From assembly GCA_009920595.1 (NCBI GenBank), contig RFZR01000042.1, positions 1 through 10,118 on the forward strand: a DNA stretch of 10,118 nucleotides, in the 5' to 3' direction. The position numbers and the translations under genes were made by a program. Source of the stretch: Alphaproteobacteria bacterium. GTDB lineage: Bacteria; Pseudomonadota; Alphaproteobacteria; Rhizobiales; Beijerinckiaceae. Shown here one piece after another: positions 1 through 5,630 of the stretch (position 1 is its first letter; the number at the start of each line of letters is the position of its first letter). The notes below the pieces were generated by a model. That model searched no databases and was not told where the DNA came from. It saw only the letters and a program-made list of their open reading frames with translations.

Positions 1-1783
1 AACGTCCGAACAACCGTTCGAGATCGGCAAGTTTCAATTCGATGAAAGTCGGACGACCATGATTGCATTGGCCGGAATTCGGGGTCGCTTCCATTTCACG
101 TAACAGCGCATCCATTTCTTCTGCGCGCAAACGCCGTCCCGCGCGCACGGAATGATGGCAGGCAAAAGTTTTAAGGACATGATCAAGCCGCGCCTCAAGC
201 GTAGCGCCCGTGCCCCATTCTTCAAAACTCTCAACGAGGTCACGCATCGCGCCTTCAATATCTCCTTCGGCAAGGGATGCGGGCACTTCCGTAACAGAGA
301 TTGCTCCTGGCCCGAAGGGTTCAATCGCCACACCCATCTCTTCAAGGAGCTTTTGGTTTGAGAGCAGGCGATCGGCTGACAATGCATCAAGCTCGATGAT
401 CACAGGAATGAGCAACATTTGCCGCGCGAGAGATTTTTTCTCGCGGTCGCGTTTTAATTTTTCATAAACGAGACGCTCATGCGCGGCATGTTGATCGACA
501 AGCACAACACCTTGTCTCGTCTGCGCGACAATATAAGTGTCGTGAATTTGCGCGCGGGCGGCGCCGAGCGGTTTGTCAAGAAGATCTTCTGAGAGTGCCG
601 AAAGACCTGCGCGACGATCAACCGATGGTAATGAAAGCGCTTCAAATCCGGCTTGTGCGGCTTCTCCAAAACCATCAGGTCGAGACGGCGAGTCTTGCCA
701 ATTCCAATGTGCTGGTGGTGCGCTTGATGAATAAGAGTGATTGCGTGAAAGCGCGCTGAAGGCACGATGGGCCAAGGTCGATGATGTCCGCCCCGCATGT
801 TGTAGAGCGTCACGAAGTGTTGAGACGAGAAGGCCACGCACAAGTCCCGGATCACGAAAGCGCACTTCACTTTTTGCCGGATGAACATTCACATCAACAA
901 GATGTGGTGGCAGCGTGATAATGAGCGAAGCAGCTGGATGACGACCAGCGGGCAGAAGATCCTGATAGGCGGCTTTCAAAGCGCCGACTAAAAGACGATC
1001 ACGTACGGGGCGACCATTGACGATGAAATGAATATTGTTCGCGGTCGGGCGATGATAGCTGCCGAGCCCTGCAAGGCCTTTAAGCGTAACGTCATCCCGA
1101 TGCGCTTCAACGCTAATGGAGTTTTCTGCGAAGTCTTTACCGAGTATCACGCTTGTGCGGCGCGCGAAAGCATCAGCGCCCGTTTCAGCTGCGCAATCGA
1201 TGAGCGTGTTACCGTCGCTGATCAGGGTGAATCGAATTTCAGGATGTGCAAGCGCGATGCGTTTAACAATGTCAGCGACCGCTTGTGCTTCGGCGCGATC
1301 TGTTTTCAAAAATTTCAAACGTGCGGGCGTAGCAAAAAAGAGATCCGCGACATCAACGCGCGTGCCCTGCATCATTGCGATGGGTTTGGTCTCGCCTTTC
1401 AAGCCGGCATCGACTGTGAGTGTGACGCCCATCGACGCGTTTTTCATTCTTGAGGCGATTGTTAATCGCGCCACCGCACCAATCGATGGCAGCGCCTCAC
1501 CACGAAACCCTAATGTGGCAATCGCAAATAAATCACCATCAGGAAGTTTAGATGTCGCGTGTCGTTCAACGGCGAGTGAAAGATCATCTTCACTCATCCC
1601 GACACCGTCATCGACAACGCGAATAAGATCACGCCCACCGGAGGTGATCACGATTTCGATATGACGCGCTTCGGCATCTATCGCATTCTCGACAAGTTCT
1701 TTGACGGCCGAGGCCGGACGTTCAACGACTTCGCCCGCCGCGATGCGGTCAATCAGAACGGGATCAAGTTTGCGAACGGACAT
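1..1783 (-). CDS. mutL: DNA mismatch repair protein MutL, endonuclease type (3' end cut by window edge)
   Basis: MutL is the ATP-dependent mismatch-repair matchmaker that links MutS to downstream repair. The reading frame is open from ATG at 1783 to the left edge, giving 594 codons with no stop, so only the last few residues should be missing (family about 600 aa). GHKL ATPase motifs are intact: ELVENAIDA with Glu29 and Asn33, DDGVGM from Asp58, HATSK at 75-79, GFRGEA at 92-97, and DVNVHPAK ending at Lys304. A short linker (about 335-404) leads to a C-terminal domain starting near 405. That domain holds the metal-endonuclease motif DQHA-x2-E-x4-E (Asp430, Glu436, Glu441), an ACHHSVRA motif at 541-548 and CNHGRP at 573-578. 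It should therefore nick DNA itself, unlike the E. coli protein. A good ribosome site (AGAGG, 5 nt before ATG) supports the start. It is the last visible gene of the minus-strand train, 96 bp after the M16 pair. Confidence 0.96.
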   Translation of the reverse strand, partial: MSVRKLDPVLIDRIAAGEVVERPASAVKELVENAIDAEARHIEIVITSGGRDLIRVVDDGVGMSEDDLSLAVERHATSKLPDGDLFAIATLGFRGEALPSIGAVARLTIASRMKNASMGVTLTVDAGLKGETKPIAMMQGTRVDVADLFFATPARLKFLKTDRAEAQAVADIVKRIALAHPEIRFTLISDGNTLIDCAAETGADAFARRTSVILGKDFAENSISVEAHRDDVTLKGLAGLGSYHRPTANNIHFIVNGRPVRDRLLVGALKAAYQDLLPAGRHPAASLIITLPPHLVDVNVHPAKSEVRFRDPGLVRGLLVSTLRDALQHAGRTSSTLAHRAFSALSRNHSYSSSAPPAHWNWQDSPSRPDGFGEAAQAGFEALSLPSVDRRAGLSALSEDLLDKPLGAARAQIHDTYIVAQTRQGVVLVDQHAAHERLVYEKLKRDREKKSLARQMLLIPVIIELDALSADRLLSNQKLLEEMGVAIEPFGPGAISVTEVPASLAEGDIEGAMRDLVESFEEWGTGATLEARLDHVLKTFACHHSVRAGRRLRAEEMDALLREMEATPNSGQCNHGRPTFIELKLADLERLFGR

Positions 1784-1875
1784 GGACACCTCTACGGCGC
1801 TCCGAATCGCACGGTTTCGCCTGAGGCCTGACGATAAAGCCTTTGACGGGGCGCGGAAAGATCGGCGTCGATAAA

Positions 1876-1888
1876 GGCGTTAAACGCC
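1876..1888 (-). other. Small hairpin over the stop codon of the second M16 gene
   Basis: On the minus strand GGCGT-TTA-ACGCC forms a 5-bp, GC-rich stem with a 3-nt loop, followed by TTTATC. It covers the TAA stop (1882-1880) of the M16 gene. The T stretch is too short for a convincing intrinsic terminator, so it may only pause polymerase or protect the 3' end. The remainder of the spacer up to mutL (1784-1879) holds the mutL ribosome site and two copies of the 8-mer CGATAAAG, with no other clear signal. Confidence 0.3.
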
Positions 1889-3154
1889 AACCGGACGGCC
1901 AACAATCACTGTGAAAATCTCACCTGTCCCATAAAGCCTTTTCGCAACCCGCGTTGCGTTTTCGCGGTTGACTGCGGCCACCAATCCGTTGCGGCGTTCC
2001 ATATAATCGAGACCGAGATTTTCGACCTGCATATGCACGAGTTGATTCGCGAGTTTCGTTGAAGTGTCGAAACGCAAGGGCCAAGACCCGATCAGATATT
2101 TTTTGGCGATGTCGAGTTCTTCATCATTGGGCCCATCAATCGCAAGCGACTTTATTTCCGCTTCAATGATCGCAAGTGATTCAGCCACGCGTTCGTTCTT
2201 GGTTGACGTGCCGCCCATATGCAAAGGCCCATGATCGAGTGGCGCCAATTGCGAGAAGACCGAATAGGCGAGGCCGCGCTTTTCACGCACTTCGCGGAAC
2301 AGCCGTGATGAGAACACACCACCACCCAAAATATGATTGATTACGCTTGCGGTAACAAAATCAGGATCGCTTTGTTGCAAACCGGGCGCGCCATAGCGGA
2401 TTGAGCTTTGCGGAATATCAAGGTCAACAATTGTGCGTGTGCCGATCAATTTAGGCTGCGCGACGGTAATATTTGAGAGTTTCGATTTTGCCGGGAAATT
2501 GGCAAAAATCTGATCAAGCTCTTTGGCGAGTGTTGTCGCATCAATGGCGCCTACAACAGCGATTTTGAGAGTCTCACGTGAAAAAATTCGGTCGCGGAAG
2601 GAAAGTAAATCCTTACGTGTGATCTTCGGAATGCTTTCAAAAGTGCCTTTTACAGCGCGCGCATAGGCGTGGCCTTCAAAGGCTTTTTCAAACCAGGTGC
2701 GATTGGCCTTTGTATCAGGATCATTGACTTCATGACGCAAGGAAGCGAGCATTTGTGCGCGTACGCGTTCAACAGGTTCTTCATCAAGCCGCGCTTCGTT
2801 CAGCGCCAGACGAAGCATGTCAAAAGCTTCGTTACGATGTTTTGAAAGTGTACGCAGATGTCCCGTGATCAAATCACGCGAAGCGGAGAAACCAAGTTCA
2901 ATCGCATAATCGTCAAGCCGATCATGGAACGCGGCAGAGTCATAAGGGCCCGCGCCTTCATCAAGAAGGCCTGCAAGAAAGGATGCTGTTCCGGGAAGGT
3001 CCTCGGGATCCTGCGAGGAGCCACCATGCATCGCGATTTCCATCGCAATCAAAGGCACCGTGTAATCTTCGATCAGCCACGCTTCTAGGCCTGATGATGA
3101 GCGGACAACTTGTATCCGCGATGAAAGACTCGGTTTGATCGAAAGATCATTCAT
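1880..3154 (-). CDS. M16 family peptidase-like subunit lacking the zinc motif (partner subunit)
   Basis: A 424-aa member of the pitrilysin/processing-peptidase M16 family. The normal HxxEH zinc site is lost: aligned with the upstream partner, His-x-x-Glu-His has become Ser58-Phe-Leu-Ala61-Gly62, so this subunit cannot bind zinc in the standard way. It keeps the conserved C-terminal-half segment REKRGLAYS at 290-298, which carries the Arg/Tyr pair used for substrate binding in M16 enzymes. By family knowledge it should pair with the adjacent HxxEH subunit to form one composite active site. The chosen ATG (3154) shares one base with the TAA of that partner (TAATG), with GAGG just upstream, so translation is probably coupled. 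An in-frame ATG at 3211 lies inside the partner gene and would add 19 atypical residues. No signal peptide or membrane segment is visible. The natural substrate is unknown. Confidence 0.9.
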   Translation of the reverse strand: MNDLSIKPSLSSRIQVVRSSSGLEAWLIEDYTVPLIAMEIAMHGGSSQDPEDLPGTASFLAGLLDEGAGPYDSAAFHDRLDDYAIELGFSASRDLITGHLRTLSKHRNEAFDMLRLALNEARLDEEPVERVRAQMLASLRHEVNDPDTKANRTWFEKAFEGHAYARAVKGTFESIPKITRKDLLSFRDRIFSRETLKIAVVGAIDATTLAKELDQIFANFPAKSKLSNITVAQPKLIGTRTIVDLDIPQSSIRYGAPGLQQSDPDFVTASVINHILGGGVFSSRLFREVREKRGLAYSVFSQLAPLDHGPLHMGGTSTKNERVAESLAIIEAEIKSLAIDGPNDEELDIAKKYLIGSWPLRFDTSTKLANQLVHMQVENLGLDYMERRNGLVAAVNRENATRVAKRLYGTGEIFTVIVGRPVGV

Positions 3155-4455
3155 TACGCCGCCTCGTCTTTCAAAAGATATCCAGTCACCATGCGATGAG
3201 GATTGAGCCATGTCTCAGCGGCTTTTTGCACGCTTGCTGCATCGACGGCTTCAATTAAATCGGGCCAGGATTTGACATCTTCAACCGTTGAGCCAGTCGC
3301 GAGCGCTGATCCATACATGCGCGCCAGCGATGATTGGCTGTCTTGCGCATAGATGGCATCAGCAACAAGTCTTGTCTTTGCGCGGCGCAATTCACTCTCG
3401 TCCACGGGGTGTTTGGCCATTTCTTCGACAACGGCAAGCACGCGGGCTTCCAACGCATCAAGCGTAATACCCGGACGCGGCACCGCATAAAGAAGAAGAC
3501 GTGAGCGATCAACGGCGGTTGATTGATACCACGCGCCAGCGGCAACAGCGACGGCTTCCTCCATCACTAATTTACGATGAAGACGGCCGGTGCCTGATGC
3601 GCCGATGAGTTGCACAAGCACTTCAAGCGCCTCGGCTTCGCCTTTGCTCGCTGTTGTATAACTTGGTGCGAGCCAAGCAAGCTGCAATGAAGGTTGCTCG
3701 ACTTTCGGATCCGCGAGCGTCACACGGCGCGCAGAGCGCGGATCGGGTTCACGCGGACGCAACCGCGAAGGCTTTTCACCACGCGCGGGAATTTTTCCGT
3801 AAGTTTCTTTTGCGAGGGTTACGACTTCATCTTTTGTTACATCACCCGCAACAACAAGAATGGCATTTTCCGGCGTGTAGAAGCGACGATAATAAGTCAG
3901 CGCGTCCTCACGTTTCAAACCCTCGATCTCGTGCATATAACCGATGATGGGTTTGCCATAGGGATGATGCGTGAACAAAGTGGCCGCAAGCGCTTCGCCC
4001 AATTCGGCGGCGGGATCGGTGTCCGTTCGCATACGGCGTTCTTCAATCACCACATCGCGTTCTGGATCGACGATCTCATCGGTCAATACAAGACCGGTCA
4101 TGCGATCGGATTCGAATTCCATCATGGTTTTCAAATGTTCACGCGCAACGCGTTGATAGTAAGCCGTGTAATCAACAGAAGTGAATGCATTTTCTTGACC
4201 GCCAAGCGCGGTCACGACATCAGAGAATTCACCTTGGCGATGTTTCTCCGTGCCTTTGAACATGAGATGTTCGAGAAAATGCGCGATGCCTGATTTGCCA
4301 ACCGGATCATCTGCCGAGCCATTGCGATACCACACCATATGCGTGACCACAGGCGTGCGATGATCGGGGATCACGACGATCTCCAATCCATTCTCAAGTG
4401 TCACATGCGCAATATTAGGTCCGCCGCTTTGGGCGTCCGCCATAATTTTAGACAT
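3154..4455 (-). CDS. M16 family zinc metallopeptidase, catalytic subunit
   Basis: A 433-aa M16B-type peptidase related to the beta subunit of mitochondrial processing peptidase. The inverted zinc motif is complete: His59-Phe-Leu-Glu62-His63, with a third ligand Glu139 in VVIEERR, 76 residues after His63 as in the family. The N-terminal 'LENGLEIVVIPDHRTPVV' strand is typical of alphaproteobacterial members. Its C-terminal half has LHRKLVMEEAVAVAAGAWYQ where its partner has the REKRGLAYS segment, so the Arg/Tyr pair appears to be supplied by the other subunit. The start is set by AGGAAG 7 nt before ATG 4455; an alternative ATG at 4443 would remove four residues. There is no N-terminal signal peptide, unlike many relatives, which suggests a cytoplasmic protein unless the true start differs. 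It lies directly upstream of the zinc-less partner and 33 bp after the small exported protein gene. Confidence 0.94.
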   Translation of the reverse strand: MSKIMADAQSGGPNIAHVTLENGLEIVVIPDHRTPVVTHMVWYRNGSADDPVGKSGIAHFLEHLMFKGTEKHRQGEFSDVVTALGGQENAFTSVDYTAYYQRVAREHLKTMMEFESDRMTGLVLTDEIVDPERDVVIEERRMRTDTDPAAELGEALAATLFTHHPYGKPIIGYMHEIEGLKREDALTYYRRFYTPENAILVVAGDVTKDEVVTLAKETYGKIPARGEKPSRLRPREPDPRSARRVTLADPKVEQPSLQLAWLAPSYTTASKGEAEALEVLVQLIGASGTGRLHRKLVMEEAVAVAAGAWYQSTAVDRSRLLLYAVPRPGITLDALEARVLAVVEEMAKHPVDESELRRAKTRLVADAIYAQDSQSSLARMYGSALATGSTVEDVKSWPDLIEAVDAASVQKAAETWLNPHRMVTGYLLKDEAA

Positions 4456-4471
4456 GAAGTCTTCCTGTTGC

Positions 4472-4492
4472 GTAAGATCTCTATGATCTTAC
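4472..4492. repeat. Perfect 8-bp inverted repeat between the exported-protein gene and the M16 pair
   Basis: GTAAGATC (4472-4479) and GATCTTAC (4485-4492) are perfect inverted arms around a 5-nt loop. In the minus-strand transcript the stem covers the TAA stop (4491-4489) of the exported-protein gene and ends 16 nt before the start of the M16 gene, next to its ribosome site. No T run follows, so an intrinsic terminator is unlikely. An RNA-processing or stability stem, or a DNA operator, are both possible. Confidence 0.5.
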
Positions 4493-5091
4493 CAGAATTG
4501 ATACCAAGGTTTTTGGGAAGCGCCCGCAGCAGCGGCAGCGGCTTCTATCTCCGGTGTGATCACAGCTTTTTTAGCAATGGCTTTTGGGGGAGCGGTGAGT
4601 GCACGCGGGCCTGAGGCTTCAGCCAAAGCATTATTCTTTGCTGCCACCTGTTTCATAATTTCCGACGCTTTTGCCATGTCTTGAGGCGAGAGCGGTTTGC
4701 TCGGGTCACTCGGGGGCATGACCGCTACCCCCTGTTCCGAGGCGGCTGTCTCAGTCATTGGACCGAGTAGCTTGGCAAAGAGTTCGCCTTGCTCAAGTCC
4801 GTCTTCCCCTTTTTTCGCTTTTTGCTTTTTGATCACATCCGGATCTTTTGGCCAGGCGGGGTCAGTGCTTTCAGCCTTCTGTTTGGGCTTAGGCAAGGTT
4901 TTTGAAGGCGGTACAACGAGGGGCGAGCGTTCCTGATATTGATCTTCATCGACCGCATTGCCGCCCATCATGTTCGAAATCGCGTCCATGAGATCGCCGG
5001 CCTTCGCCGGACCGGAAAGAAGACCCACATTCAGAAGGCTGAAGGCAAACAGGGCAATAAGCGGAACCCTGACCATAAGGGGACGGATCAT
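4489..5091 (-). CDS. Exported low-complexity protein with a BamF/DUF3035-like 'ERSPLVVPP' motif
   Basis: A 200-aa protein I cannot assign with certainty. Residues 1-31 form a classic Sec signal peptide: basic start, hydrophobic core IALFAFSLLNVGLL, and an AKA cleavage site, so it should reach the periplasm. The segment ERSPLVVPPS at about 54-63, followed by DPAWPKDPD, resembles the motif of DUF3035/BamF proteins, which are outer-membrane assembly lipoproteins in some Alphaproteobacteria. The rest is Pro/Lys/Ala-rich and probably disordered, with an alanine run near the C-terminus and an aromatic end (WYQFW). There is no cysteine anywhere, so no lipid anchor, which argues against a classical BamF. 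It overlaps lspA by 4 bp (ATGA) and has a strong ribosome site (GAGGAGA). The position after lspA is recalled as shared with Hyphomicrobiales genomes. A periplasmic or envelope role is inference. Confidence 0.8.
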   Translation of the reverse strand: MIRPLMVRVPLIALFAFSLLNVGLLSGPAKAGDLMDAISNMMGGNAVDEDQYQERSPLVVPPSKTLPKPKQKAESTDPAWPKDPDVIKKQKAKKGEDGLEQGELFAKLLGPMTETAASEQGVAVMPPSDPSKPLSPQDMAKASEIMKQVAAKNNALAEASGPRALTAPPKAIAKKAVITPEIEAAAAAAGASQKPWYQFW

Positions 5092-5630
5092 GACGGTCTC
5101 TCCTCTGCAGGCTGGGAAATTCCCCGATGCGGATTACCTAACCATGAATCGGCCAAAAGCAAGGCAACCGCGATAACGATGGCCGCATCCGCAATATTGA
5201 ACACATACCAGCGCCATTCGCCCCAATGAAGCAAAATGAAATCGACGACGGCCCCATAAGCAAGGCGATCAATCGCGTTCCCAAGCGCGCCCCCCACAAT
5301 AAGCCCGATCGCGAGCGCGGGGAGAGCCCGTTTAATTCGGCGCAACCAAATCAGAAAGCCGATGATGGCGATGAAAGAGAATAAAATCAGCCCAAATCGA
5401 CCAATTTCCTCATGTTGCTGGAAAAGGCCATAAGAAATGCCCCGGTTCCAAACAAGGACGAAGTCGAGAAAGGGCAAGACCGGAATGGCTCCCGAGGTCT
5501 CAAGATCAAACCCATAGAGCATGATGCATTTCGTCGCCTGGTCGGCGAGAAAAATGAGAAGCGCGATCAGAAGGCTCAGGCGGCGGACGCCAAAGCTGGA
5601 GTGTCCATTTGAGGACGCTTCGTCGCTCAT
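5088..5630 (-). CDS. lspA: Lipoprotein signal peptidase (signal peptidase II)
   Basis: LspA is the inner-membrane aspartyl protease that removes the signal peptide from prolipoproteins after diacylglyceryl attachment to the lipobox cysteine. The 180-aa product has four hydrophobic segments (about 18-38, 50-70, 79-96 and 143-165, plus a hydrophobic stretch at 103-118). Family motifs are all present: DQATK at 30-34, NRGISYG at 62-68, GNAIDR at 117-122, VVDF with catalytic Asp130, and FNIAD with catalytic Asp148. I chose ATG 5630, which overlaps the ileS stop as ATGA; an ATG at 5645 would add five residues and overlap by 19 nt. The length fits the family (about 160-180). ileS-lspA linkage is common in Proteobacteria. 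It in turn overlaps the following exported-protein gene by ATGA. Confidence 0.97.
   Translation of the reverse strand: MSDEASSNGHSSFGVRRLSLLIALLIFLADQATKCIMLYGFDLETSGAIPVLPFLDFVLVWNRGISYGLFQQHEEIGRFGLILFSFIAIIGFLIWLRRIKRALPALAIGLIVGGALGNAIDRLAYGAVVDFILLHWGEWRWYVFNIADAAIVIAVALLLADSWLGNPHRGISQPAEERPS

Noticed and set aside
454..888. Minus-strand 144-codon frame inside mutL
   Set aside because: It is an alternative frame of mutL; the true MutL frame is open and motif-bearing through the same bases, including DQHA-x2-E-x4-E.
1028..1664. Two overlapping plus-strand frames opposite the mutL ATPase region
   Set aside because: Antisense shadows of conserved ATPase sequence with no family resemblance.
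3694..4293. Plus-strand open frame of 199 codons opposite the catalytic M16 gene
   Set aside because: It lies entirely over conserved M16 coding sequence including the zinc motif; no motif or ribosome site supports it.
4990..5091. Lipoprotein signal (lipobox) on the exported protein
   Set aside because: No cysteine occurs in the signal region or anywhere in the protein; the cleavage site reads AKA, a signal peptidase I type.
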